64,000 nt of DNA, from positions 3,224,001 to 3,288,000 of the forward strand of contig OX155974.1 in the NCBI GenBank assembly GCA_944548615.1, in the 5' to 3' direction. A model generated the notes under the pieces. The model was given only the letters and a program-made list of their open reading frames with translations. It was not told the DNA's origin and made no database searches. The DNA comes from Micropterix aruncella. Taxonomy: Eukaryota > Arthropoda > Insecta > Lepidoptera > Micropterigidae. The position numbers were made by a program, and so were the translations under genes. Below, piece after piece: positions 10,096-53,554 of the stretch (the first letter of the stretch is position 1; each line of letters starts with the position of its first letter).

Positions 10096-10115
10096 CCTAA
10101 CCTAACCTAACCTAA
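10096..10115. repeat. (CCTAA)4 telomere-type run
   Basis: Four perfect copies of CCTAA, the complement of the insect telomeric unit TTAGG, in the rearranged third copy of the 410-bp family. Runs of the same kind lie at 9668-9687, 9794-9808, 63435-63449 and 63556-63575. Confidence 0.9.
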
Positions 10116-10570
10116 CAGAAAAACTTAAAACATTTTTTTTAATGTTTAGTTTAATGTAACTGAATCATCCACTACAAGAATGCCGGTAATTAAATGTGGA
10201 GAGGTAAAAATATTCACCACTTTAATTTACCCTGACATGATAATTTGCTACTTCTTTTTCTAAATTTAAAATTAATAACATATGACCGCTTTACTGCTTT
10301 ATTTTTGGTTTGTAAAATAATATAAAATTATTTTATTCGTGTAATCATGTCCTAATGCGCCATTCTCAAACGTTGCTAACTTCGGGTTTGTATGCAAGTT
10401 TGCTTTCTGCAAGAATGCCGTCTGCAAAAATTCCGCCTGCAAGGTTGCCGCCTGCAAGTTGCCGCCTGCAAGGTTGCCTCCTGCTAATCTGCCCTCAACA
10501 AATTTGGAGCTGTCAAAAGTGACATTTGTGCAAGTTTGCCGCATGCAAAACTGGCGCCCCCCACTTTCCT

Positions 10571-10739
10571 CCTATTTACAATGGCACACCTGGCAGAAAA
10601 AACCCTCTGTGTGGCGCCATTAAAATAAAAAGAAGAAGATGCAGATTGACGTTTGGTTTGACGTTTGCGATGATGCAGTCGTAAATATAATAAAAAAGCT
10701 TTTAATTATAAAAAAACAGTCATAAAACAGTGAAATAAG
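10571..10739 (+). promoter_or_regulatory. Presumed 5' flank and UTR of TEX261
   Basis: The 169 bp between the composite transposon and the TEX261 start codon are all the unique sequence left upstream. I see no clear TATA box. The transcription start is unknown and may lie within or beyond the transposon. Confidence 0.3.
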
Positions 10740-16438
<5,699 letters not shown>

Positions 16439-16557
16439 CCCTCGAGTGCTAGTGATCAATGCAGATTTCGTTTTTATTTATTGTATACATAATATGTTAC
16501 TTTAAGAGTAAATGTACATAGAAATTACCGTCGTAAGTCCTCTTTTGCAAGTGTGAT

Positions 16558-16563
16558 ATTAAA
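16558..16563 (+). promoter_or_regulatory. Candidate poly(A) signal of TEX261
   Basis: ATTAAA, 120 nt after the TEX261 stop codon, is the first good variant signal downstream. Confidence 0.4.
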
Positions 16564-16869
16564 ATAATTAACATTTTATGAGTTACATTGTTTTATTTAT
16601 GAAGTTTTGCTATTCCAGTTTGTGAGCGTGGTTCCAGATGAATCTAAGATAACCATCGGCGAGCTTGTTCTTTTTTCTAACCAGCGTGAATTTGCTTATT
16701 TACAACATAATTAGAGGTACGGAATTTTCGCTTTTACGAAATAGAGGAAAAATTGGCAAATTATAGCAATTTGTATTTTTTTTGTGTAAACATTTGAGGT
16801 GTGCTTTGGTGAGAAAACGTCGCATTTACTCCCAAATAATTATGGAGAAATGGATTTGGATCTAAATAC

Positions 16870-17321
16870 AATACTACAATCCGCAGTTTCAATAGGTGTA
16901 TTCAATAGGTTCAGAAAGTGAACGTTGTCCAAAAGGCAATAATTAGAATCATGTTAAGGAAGCCTAGGCGTTACCCTTCTGACGACCTGTATGTTGAGGC
17001 ACAATTGCTTGATTTGAGGCAGTTGTATTGCCTGAAAGCAATAATTCATCTTAAAAACAACAATGACGACGAATATTGTGGTTCTCCGGAAAACAGGGAG
17101 AGATCAGGTCGTTATAAGCGAAACTTTGAAGTGCCGAAACGTCTAACGTCTTTTGGACAACGTCATTACAGCTTTCTTGCTCCAAGAATGGTTAATATCA
17201 TGAGTAAAGAGAACATATTGGAAATTAGCAGCAAACAACAAAAATATCACCTGACATCATGGTTAATAAACCTTGGTAGGAGAGAGACGGAGAAAACATT
17301 CATCACAATTTTAAAATAATA
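16870..17321 (+). pseudogene. Non-LTR retrotransposon C-terminus with 3' end
   Basis: The 133-codon frame from 16918 reads QKAIIRIMLRKPRRYPSDDL, RLTSFGQRHYSFLAPRMVN and a C-terminal ETEKTFITILK. It resembles the post-RT tail of a CR1/Jockey-group element, related to the frames at 39757-40158 and 40391-40893. It ends just before the 3' tail of the R2-like copy that follows. Confidence 0.6.
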
Positions 17322-17324
17322 TAA

Positions 17325-18763
17325 TAAATACAAACGGAGCTGCCATGGAATTCACCGACCGGAGTCGGGCCCATCATAATACTATTTTTTTTACACTTCT
17401 GGGGGGTGAGCAGTGGATTCCGGACTTACGAACCGGCTGTGGTAGGTTTAGGACAGCTGTCTTGCCACATGTGAGCGTTCACCTTGCCACCCATTCACTC
17501 CCCCTTCGAAGCCATAGAATTTGAGATGCGCAAATCGCAGTTTTAGATAATTTTTCTAAGAAAGAGTTGATTATTTTTCTGGAAAGGCCAAGATCTTTAA
17601 AGAGGTGAAATAGAGATTTAGCTGGCAGGCCACGAGCGCCAACTTCCACCGCGTGAAGGTGAACAGTGAAGCCGTTCCGGGTTACGGCATTTGCAAGATC
17701 ATGGTATTTATTTAATTTGTACTCGTGGTCTTTTGGGATATTTGATTCCCATGGAACAGTTAATTCTACGATAAGAGCCACCTTCCGAGATAGAGAGTAA
17801 AGAGTTATATCTGGACGGAGGGCTGTGCATCCGAGACTTTCAGGGAATTTATACTGCTTAGAGACCGAATCAACCTCCAGAATCCAATCTGTAGCTTTCT
17901 CGATTATTGAGAAAGGTTTTGTAGTTAAATGTTTTTTGCCTTTAGAGCCATCCCGCACAAACTGTATTGGGGGTTTGGAGGATACTGTCAAACCCTTGTT
18001 GGCACGAGCCACTGAAAGACTAATTACCTCGCGAATAACAGCGAGAACTTTGTCATGGCGGTAAGTGTACCGTCCTTGATCTAAGGCCACCTTGCAGCCA
18101 GCTAGAATGTGTCTAGCTGTGCAAGGGGTATTGCTACAGAGGGGACAAGAACTATCCTCGGCAAAGCTCCAACGAGCGAGGTTACTGGGGTCTGGAAGTG
18201 TATGCTGAAAGGCATTCAAATAAAATTTCAGCATCTCTGGCGTCCAGTCATAGAGCATTACCTTCCAGTGCATTGGAGGCGGAATGCAAAAGTCACCAAT
18301 TTTTGTCCAATCATTCTGGCATTGAAGGCCAATAGCATGAGCCATACTCTTGCTGTCGTAATCTCCCCGCAAAAGAGACTTCTTCAAGTCCACGTCGCTC
18401 GTGGTTGTACTGCCATACCCCAGACCAGTGCCATTCTGGCTGATTCCAGTAAGGAACCTTTTGTGGAAGTCTACGCGGGCTTGTAGTTCATTTGAATCAC
18501 TACAGCCACTTATTACGTGCTTCGATATTGCCGGATCTTTGGAATTGCACAGAATCGAATTTTTGGTTATTCTGGAGTTGGCGTAGAGCAGAGAGGGCAG
18601 TTTAAGCGCTAGCCCAAAATTTTGTTTGGACCTGAAGAGAGTCGAGGGGTCAGCTGGTTTGGCTAAGGACAGCCAGGATTTTAAACTAGCTGTCACCAGT
18701 GCATCTAGACGGGACAGTTGGGTTTTGGTAAAATCGTAAATAAGAAAGGGCCATGACATTATT
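17325..18763 (-). pseudogene. R2/REL-type non-LTR retrotransposon, 5'-truncated copy 1
   Basis: A 426-codon open frame (18759-17479, - strand). A zinc-like motif CPLCSNTPCTARHILAGC is followed by GRYTYRHDKVL. Then comes a restriction-like endonuclease pattern RPDITLYSLSRKVALIVELTVPWE with a downstream K-X2-KY, a PD-(D/E)XK arrangement. This order (RT thumb, CCHC, REL endonuclease) is that of R2/R4/NeSL-type elements. The RT core is missing. The 3' UTR ends GGAATTCACCG-type sequence and an AT-rich tail. The frame is intact through its length, so the insertion is fairly young. Confidence 0.75.
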
Positions 18764-19470
18764 AATTCTTATATATTATTAGTTATTATTATAAATGATT
18801 ATTTATTATTGCTATTATATATTTTTATTATTATTATTTAGTATTACTTGTCTATAGTTCTAATATTATTTTGGTGTAGTGAGAATTTCATTTTAACTTG
18901 ATTTGATTCAAATTTTTTATTTTTAGTTTGGAATTTAACTTGATTTGATTCAATTTTTTTAATTTTAGTATGTATTTTTTAATCATTTGTATTGGTGTTC
19001 TCCTTAGAACAGGCTCTGCCTAGTTAGGAGCAACACAATCTATGTTAAGTGCTAACGGTGTAATTTTTTTGTGAACCAATAAAAAAAAAAAAAAATAAAT
19101 AAATAAACTCTGCACATGTAATTATATTTTGATAATTTTATTCCTATTTTTTAAAATGTTAGTTTGATCCTTATTAAATGTAGTTTCTGTAGAACTCTTT
19201 GGATGCTTTCTATTTTTCTAGTTTTTATATATTATTGTTATTCAATTGCTGATTCTCTATGATTTTCTATGATTCTCGCCGATTTCTCATTATTTCTGTT
19301 TTTTTTTAATTTTTCTAGTTTTTATATCATTGTTATTGAATTTCTGAATTTCTATGTTTTTTTCAGTAGTTAGTTTTTTATAGTCTTTTTTATATTTTTA
19401 TTTGTAATTGGAAATGTAATTTTATTTGTACAAATACTATTAAATATGTAATTTCTATACCCAGATCGGG
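18764..19470. other. AT-rich repeat tails, no gene
   Basis: Low-complexity AT sequence with an A-run and (AAAT)n tail near 19080-19108, typical of a non-LTR 3' end, and a repeated piece (TTTGGATGCTTTCTATTTTTCTAG) also seen at 11404. Confidence 0.5.
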
Positions 19471-19746
19471 TTTATGAAAATAAATTCTTCTTCTTCTTTT
19501 TCTTTCTTAATGAGATTAAATGCAACAAATGAAGCCTACTTTCAAATTGGTCAGTTATTTTTCTCATCTTTGGAAAATTTCTGCAAGTACACCATCTTTA
19601 ATCAAAATACATTACTCGAAAACTTCTCAAAAAATCCTTTCTTCAGAGTGCTTATTCAAAATAAGTTCATTGATGGCTCACTTTCATCGCCTAATGGTTC
19701 AATCAATAAACAGGAATTATGATCCCAATGTTAAGGACATACTGTG

Positions 19747-20362
19747 CAGAGGCGTAGCTAGGGGGGGGGGGCAGGGGGGTACATATGTCCCTGGGCGCCA
19801 CAGCTTAGGGGGCGCCAAAATGAGGATCGATTTAACCCTTGGAGTAAATGGGTATTTTCATGGATGCATCTGTGTCTTTTGCAGGATTTTCGGCGACATC
19901 GACTTAAAGTACTATAACTACGAAACTACTACACCAATCATAAAAAGAACAACTGCACAATGATTGCATTGAAATTTCGAATATAGAATATTGAAATATC
20001 ATTTTGTAAAACAATTAGATAATTATGAATAAATATGAGAACGTCAAAGTGAAAAAAACGCGCGACCAGATCTGGTCGTATCATACTCAACGGATAATTG
20101 TTTCAGAACCAGATTTGGTCGTATCATACTCAACGGGTTAAACAAACTTTTGTATTTTAATTTTATAAAAATTCATGTATTTTAAAACGTGAGTAATAAA
20201 ACGAAAAATTAAAAATCTTAGCGTATCCAGTCCATAATATAAACTGAAAATAACAATTTTTCGGGGACTCCGGCCCCAGTGAGTCTCCAGACTCTCGATC
20301 AGAGAAGGGGCGCAGATTTTGTGTCTTGTCCCCGGGCACAAATTACCCTAGCTACGACACTG
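19747..20362. mobile_element. hAT-type MITE with 8-bp TSD, host of a nested MITE
   Basis: Ends CAGAGGCGTAGCTAGGG and, inverted, CCCTAGCTACGACACTG, flanked by the perfect 8-bp repeat ATACTGTG (19739-19746 and 20363-20370). CAGNG ends and an 8-bp duplication mark the hAT superfamily. Half of its length is a TTAA-flanked MITE (19832-20141) inserted later. Confidence 0.88.
19832..20141 (+). mobile_element. PB1 MITE (piggyBac-like), copy 1
   Basis: TTAA stands at both borders. Ends are CCCTTGGAGTAAATGGG and, inverted, CCCGTTGAGTATGA. One subterminal region holds two tandem blocks with the motif CCAGATYTGGTCG. The interior has no frame. It sits inside the hAT MITE. Confidence 0.88.
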
Positions 20363-20615
20363 ATACTGTGGGCTGCTAAATGCTGCTTTTTAACCTTTCC
20401 TGAAGCAGCGCTACAAAGCATTTGTAGTCAAACTAGCAGTTAGTCAAACTAGACGCAGAACGTTTCTTTAGTATTATTATTATGTCTACGTTACGGACAG
20501 AAGAACGTCTCTAAAACAGTCAAATGTTGAAATTACGACAATGCTAACTTTTAATTAACCTTAAATCGAAAGGTTAAGTGTATAAAAATGCTGTATTATT
20601 TTATATTTTTAATAT

Positions 20616-21164
20616 ATGCAAAATTTAGCAATTTCTTTCTTTATTTTTTGGAAAATTTCTCTTTTTTATTTGCGAAAATTCCATACCTTTAAACATAGTA
20701 CATCTATAATTACGATAACTGGAGGTTGTTGCCCCATGAGCAACAACACGAGATCATCAGAAAACCAGGATAAATCCAATAATGCATCTTCTACATCACC
20801 GCCTACTACAACAACTACCAGTAAGTCACCGGTCATCTCTATAATAGCTCCAGAAAAACCTCAAACATCACCACAAGCCGTAACTATCAATTTCATAAAC
20901 GACAGCGTGGAAAAACGAACTAAATCCGGAAAAAAAAATTGCTCTGCAATATTGAGTACAAATTTAACAATGACAGCCATTGTTAGTTGGTATTGGCACG
21001 AGAGTGCCAACTACGGGAAAAATTCCATCGCTTATAGGCTGATGTGCACGTACGACTCTCGTTTCTCCACCATCGACATTTTCAACCTCAACCAACCGAC
21101 GTTCGTTAAAGAATTATTAAATTCAATTGCACCTAACGAGCTTGTTAATACCTATCGTTCTTAG
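20616..21164 (+). CDS. Unrecognised ORF, possible retrotransposon ORF1 relic
   Basis: An open frame with ATG at 20616 and a second ATG at 20738, where a low-complexity Ser/Thr/Pro-rich N-terminus begins (MSNNTRSSENQDK and a Thr run). The C-terminal half contains SWYWHESANYGKNSIAYRL and NQPTFVKELLNSIAP. I recognise no domain. The AT-rich trailer ends in an A-rich (AAAAT)n tail at 21583-21606, as expected of a retroposed sequence. It could be ORF1 of a truncated non-LTR element or chance. Confidence 0.3.
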   Translation: MQNLAISFFIFWKISLFYLRKFHTFKHSTSIITITGGCCPMSNNTRSSENQDKSNNASSTSPPTTTTTSKSPVISIIAPEKPQTSPQAVTINFINDSVEKRTKSGKKNCSAILSTNLTMTAIVSWYWHESANYGKNSIAYRLMCTYDSRFSTIDIFNLNQPTFVKELLNSIAPNELVNTYRS

Positions 21165-21606
21165 TTATATACTTTTCATGCAACATATCAGTAGCTACTA
21201 CAAATATTTATAAATATCTATAAATATTTATTATATATCTATAAATATCTATAAACATCAATAAATATCTGTATCTATATATCCACTATACGACCTATCT
21301 TTATTTATATCTATATACATATACACATACCATCATCTAACTCCTTCTTCCTAATCACTTCCAATTCCCTACCTCTCCTATCGGTTTTCTATATTAATTT
21401 TATATTTAATATGAACTTAGTTTATTTTACAATTATTTTTTAAGTGTAATATGCCGAAATTCAAATGTGTAAATATGCGGAAATACTTTCGTAGGAAACG
21501 ATTATCGGCGTAATGTTTTTCTTTTTTTCTACATTATGTTTGCACACGTATGTCAAATGTATGCGCTGTATGTTTCCAGAAATAAAATAAAAATAAAAAA
21601 TAAAAA
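21165..21606 (+). other. AT-rich trailer ending in A-rich tail
   Basis: Follows the unrecognised frame with AAATAT-type repeats and ends AAATAAAATAAAAATAAA, like the 3' tail of a retroposon. No coding content is seen. Confidence 0.45.
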
Positions 21607-22012
21607 TTGCTGTGTTGGCGATTAATTTATTTATTTTATTTTATCTGCATCCAAACTTTTCTCTGGTCGTAACGGCCTCAATTCCATCATGTTCAGAAGA
21701 GGGAGGAAGAGAGAGTGCACCCGTGGTCGCGCGCCCACCTGTGCACTATAATATAGCCTGCGCACTTGACTGCTTCCGAACAATGGACTCTGAGAAGACT
21801 AAAGAAGTCACTAGAATCTACAATGCAGTCGCTATGGCCGAACACGGCTAGAAGGATATATATTACTTCTGCTAATAACCAAAAAAATATATTTATAAAT
21901 AATTTTTTTTATTTTTCTATTTTTTTTTCAAACACATAGTCGAACCCGCCAATTTTTAAAATGTGCGCACCGAACCCGCCGCCCCACTACTGTTCCGACA
22001 ACACTTCCGTCT

Positions 22013-22115
22013 ACCATGGACAACGGCGGTTGCAAAATCACCGAAATATCGGGTTCTACAAACTTATGCAGTAAAATCGTTTTTAGTAAAATCGTCATCC
22101 TATTTATCCTTCGTC
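22013..22115 (+). repeat. Penelope-like element terminal fragment
   Basis: Shares GACAACGGCGGTTGCAA, ACCGAAAYRTCGGGT and CTACAAAYTT with the ends of the Penelope-like element at 36236-36320 and with 50655-50737. Diverged and truncated. Confidence 0.55.
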
Positions 22116-22296
22116 ATTCCATCCATCCCTAAACTTACCGATACAAACTAAAGCCCCAATGTAACGCATTTTTTTTTTTGATTAATATTTTGAGTAAGTA
22201 AACATGATAGTGTTATATTAGAGGTAATACGGTAATTGAAATCGGTTGTAAGAAAATCATTGGTTATGCCCTTCTCCCCCGTTGTATCTCTATTTG

Positions 22297-22510
22297 TAGC
22301 GTCCGTAGCCACGTTGACACAGGTTCTCCTCTTTGTTACCGAAGTTAAGCAGCGTTGGGTGCTGACAATACTTGGATGGGTGACCGCCTGAGTGTTTGAC
22401 TGCGTGATGCTCTAAATGTGCCCAATTAGAAGATGGTGCCAATATTAACAAGGCGGGTTCCACAAAAAGGCATATATATACCTTGTAGGTCAAAAAAAAT
22501 AAATAAAAAA
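22297..22510 (+). mobile_element. 5S rRNA-derived retroposon (SINE3-like)
   Basis: The segment 22297-22412 aligns by eye along most of a eukaryotic 5S rRNA: CCACGTTGA, GGTTCTC, ACCGAAGTTAAGCAGCGTTGGG (box A), TACTTGGATGGGTGACCGCCTG (intermediate element and box C) and GCGTGATG near the end. About 95 bp of unrelated body and an A-rich tail (22487-22510) follow. A 5S head, body and A-tail is the plan of 5S-derived SINEs. A plain 5S pseudogene is the alternative. Confidence 0.75.
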
Positions 22511-23029
22511 AATCTGGAACAAAAGCAAACTTCAGCGACTACTCTTGATGTTTTTTATTTTTTTCTTTCAAAAGAAAATTTGCAAGAAATACATGTTTAT
22601 GGAAAACCAAACGGATTATAGTAGACACACCATACATTTTAATAAAATATAGCATTAAATAACAATTTATTTTGAGGTAGTTTTCGTGATAAACTAGCAC
22701 ACTAGTGGAAAAATTGTGGTTACTTACATAGCCTTAGTTAATAAGAGTAAAGCGCAATCCACACGCAGAGTTTTCTTCTAATGCCATGTCCGTTACCAGA
22801 CGTCTCTTATAACATTATTGGCTGCCTCTCGAAACGAGGATGTGGTATTTTTGAAACCTTAGATTACAGAGCCGAAATGTTTTTCCTCATCTCTGACCTC
22901 TTCTCCTCGCTATTTGCCTTGAATTATTAGATGCATAATTTGTTGGCATCTGTATTTACATGTGCATTTATATAGATATGGTTGCGTTTGTGGTCAATGA
23001 ATGACTGTAGTGCGGGGCACTGTATATGG

Positions 23030-23430
23030 AGCTGGGAGTTAATGGGCCCATGCTGAGTTCGCGGTCCTCTCCCTTATTCCCTCTCCCCCGACTGTTAGTC
23101 AGAGTGCACAGACCGTCCAGGAGCACCAGAAGTTTGATTCCCAGGGGAAACTGACCATAAGGCCAGAGTCCTACCCAGGCTCGCACTTCATGTGTGGAGG
23201 CCGTCGGATAGATGTTGACCCGTGAGTGTGACCAACCCTGAACAGAATGGGTCTTCGTGGCCAACTCAGCAAGGGCCCATTAACTCCCAGGGCGAGCCAG
23301 ACAGTAGACTTGTCTTGTCTCGAGTCTTCTTTGAGTTGTCTCGTGTCGAGATTATATATCGTTATACCAGTCTGGGGTGACGGGTTCGGTCGACACTGCC
23401 CTACTGCCCCACTTTTATTAAACGCCATAG
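23030..23430 (-). repeat. ~655-bp retroposon family, rearranged copy
   Basis: Contains GGGAGTTAATGGGCCC at 23035 and its inverse GGGCCCATTAACTCCC at 23274, the blocks GTGTGACCAACCCTGAACAG and GGTTTGATTCCC-type, and GGTGACGGGTTCG near 23374. Parts of at least two copies are joined. Confidence 0.6.
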
Positions 23431-23642
23431 TACTTAGTATTTGTGGTGTTTAGCTTCAACCTGCCTTGTTTTCTATAGTAAAAACAAATCACCAACTCTT
23501 CCATGGTTGTTTAAGGCCGACGAATGGACGGACGGATGGTGGACACCTCTAATTGCGTTTTATGCACCGTTTCAGACTGTGCGTTGGACCACGGCTCTAA
23601 GTACTATACATTACAAGTATTACATTATTTACTTTGCGTTAT

Positions 23643-23648
23643 TTTAAT
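23643..23648 (-). promoter_or_regulatory. Candidate poly(A) signal of LAP3
   Basis: ATTAAA on the - strand, about 155 nt after the LAP3 stop codon. Confidence 0.4.
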
Positions 23649-23802
23649 ATCTTCTAATGAAATATAGGTTTACAAAAATATTAACTGCTTATCATTAATT
23701 AGTCGGCTTCTGAGTGAGGTTCCATTCTGGCAGCCATAGGAAGTTATTTAGAAATTTCGTAAATGCAGGTTCGTCTTTAACAGGGGTTGGACTGTCGGTT
23801 AG

Positions 23803-51504
<27,702 letters not shown>

Positions 51505-51639
51505 CTGTGTGGAAACACAAATTATTACTATAGTTGACAAAGCACAGGGAAATCTTACAACAAGTATGGAACGATTTTTCAATCTTAAAAATGGCTACCG
51601 ACAAATTGCCCCCGGTATATTTGTTAAACAGCTGCTTGT

Positions 51640-51832
51640 TCATTTACAAAACCTTTCTCAATAATCGAGAAAGCTTCAGATTGGACTCTGGAGGTCGATT
51701 CGGTCTCTAAGCAGTATAAATTCCCCGAAAGAATCAGATGCACAACCCTGCATCCAGATATAACTCTTTACTCTCTATCTCGGAAGATGGCCCTCATCGT
51801 AGAATCAACTGTTCCATGGGAATCAATCATAT
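51640..51832 (+). pseudogene. R2/REL-type fragment, copy 4
   Basis: Endonuclease region only (TTTCTCAATAATCGAGAAAGC to GTTCCATGGGAATCAA), truncated at both ends. Confidence 0.75.
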
Positions 51833-51849
51833 ATACTCAATAAAAAAAA

Positions 51850-52305
51850 CAGAAGTCTTTGTGGCTTCGCGGCAGCCAAATCAGTGTATTTTGCGTATTT
51901 CGGCTTATTAACGACTTATGGACTACTATTTTGGGAAAATGCCGCAAACAGTAAAATAATTTTCCTATTGCAAAAAAGAGCACTGCGCAGCATGTATCAG
52001 GTAACGTCTAGGACCTCATGCAGAGCATACTTCAGTAAGGCAAAGATAATGACCATGTATTCGGCGTTCATATACCAGTGCTTAATGTATGCCAGACAGC
52101 ACCTAACAGAAACTGCAACTAGAGCGGATATTCACTCTCACCATACACACGGTAATTCCCTTTTATGCGTACCCCGAATAAGACTGGCAAAAGTACAGAA
52201 GAGCTACTTATACCTTAGCATTAAATTCTACAATTTACTCCCTACCACTATCAAACAACTGGAAGACAAAAAAAATAAAAAAACATTAAGGAGGTACTGA
52301 TAGGC
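51850..52305 (+). pseudogene. Non-LTR retrotransposon C-terminal fragment (a)
   Basis: Frame reading TTYGLLFWENAANSKIIFLLQKRALRSMYQV, FIYQCLMYAR and IRLAKVQKSYLYLSIKFYNLLP. This is the post-RT tail of a CR1-group (Daphne/Crack-like) element. The stop is near 52300. Confidence 0.65.
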
Positions 52306-52386
52306 CACCCTTTCTATAATCTGACCGAATTCGAGGGCCATGACTTTGCAAATATTGTACCAATTTAAATGATTATTATATACTGA

Positions 52387-52985
52387 ATGATAATTATAAA
52401 CTGGCATCAACATATCAATAATTTGTGTGCAACTTTGTCATCGGCTGTCTATGCTATAAGAAAGGTGAAATTTCTGGCTGGCGAACATGCAGCGATCAGT
52501 GTGTATCACTCCTGCTTCCATTCAAAGATGTCTTATGCGATACTACTATGGGGTAATGCAACCGATATCCATCGCGTTTTTGTGCTACAAAAGTAAGCCG
52601 TTAGGACAATTTTTGGTGTAAGCAGAGAAACACTTTGCGCCCCTTTTTTTATTAAAGCTGGTATCCTTACCATGTCGTCCATGTACATATATCAGCGCCT
52701 TTTACATATACGCCAAAGAGAATCTTTTAAATTGCGAGCTTCACTCCACTCGACATAGCCATAATACGCGACATAAAAACAATGTGTTATTGCCGAAAGT
52801 ACGCTTGACTAAATATCAAAAAACATTTTTATATATTAGTTTTAAATTGTTTAATGCTTTGCCGTCAGCGACGAGAAGACTTGAGATGGCAGCATATAAA
52901 ATCTGCTTGAAAAATCAGTTAGTCAAACATGCCCTTTACAAACTGGACGACTTTTATGATATTGCGTCCACAATTGCTTGATTAT
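52387..52985 (+). pseudogene. Non-LTR retrotransposon C-terminal fragment (b)
   Basis: NWHQHINNLCATLSSAVYAIRKV, SKMSYAILLWGNATDIHRVFVLQK, and, after stops, VRLTKYQKTFLYISFKLFNALPS. It is the same family as the preceding fragment but begins further upstream, so two truncated copies lie in tandem. Confidence 0.65.
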
Positions 52986-53317
52986 AAATAACCATATTAC
53001 GACTATACTTTCTCACTAAGTTTTAGATTTTATTGACATTGTTTTTAATGTTTCAGAATTTTTCTTTTTCATGTATTGATTATTATTTATTGTTTGATTA
53101 TTGATTATTTTGTAATTTTGACTATTTTTAAGTAATCACCTCTGATTACAATTATTTTTTTTTTCCTTTTAATTAATCAAAGCGGTCTTATCATCCGGTA
53201 AATTATGATTGTAAAATGTTCCTCAGTATTGCAAAATGCTTTTATGGAATGAATAAATGATGATGATGATATGTACTTTTCGTATTTAAATGTAAGATTT
53301 AGCTTTAGTTTGATTAT

Positions 53318-53554
53318 TTAACCCCTCATTTTGCGAAGTAAACATTCGGCCGGCCCTTTTGTTTTGTCAGTTTGGCGCGTAAAATTGGCGAGAGTCGATG
53401 GCCTTGAGGAAGACGATCATAAGTTATAAACCACTATACGGATCATAAAAAGAATAACTGTAAAATGACCGCATTGAAATTTGAAATATAAAACATTATC
53501 TTGCGGTAGGCGACCGTGCGTCCCGCAAGGGACGTTACGGAGCAAGCGGGTTAA
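53318..53554. mobile_element. PB3 MITE, copy 2
   Basis: TTAA at both borders. Ends are CCCCTCATTTTGCGAAG and, inverted, CCCGCTTGCTCCGTAACGTCC. In the opposite orientation to the copy at 49036. Confidence 0.82.

Larger units (their letters stand above)
9067..10562. mobile_element. Composite DNA transposon with 8-bp TSD
   Basis: The 8-bp ACTTTCCT stands directly before 9067 (9059-9066) and directly after 10562 (10563-10570). Both ends begin GGGGGGC when read inward: GGGGGGCAATTCTTG on the left and GGGGGGCGCCAG on the right. Inside are a 190-bp inverted-repeat unit, a tandem array of a 15-bp unit, a nested 410-bp element with its own TSD, and a rearranged partial copy with (CCTAA)4. No transposase frame is seen. 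The superfamily is unknown. An 8-bp TSD with G-rich ends would fit Merlin- or P-like elements and argues against CAGNG-type hAT ends. It lies 170 bp upstream of TEX261. Confidence 0.7.

Noticed and set aside
18401..18586. + strand frames over the REL-type element (also 17825-18486)
   Set aside because: Antisense shadows of the 426-codon - strand frame.
20138..20341. - strand 67-codon frame
   Set aside because: It lies inside the hAT-type MITE and extends over its GC-rich end; non-coding.
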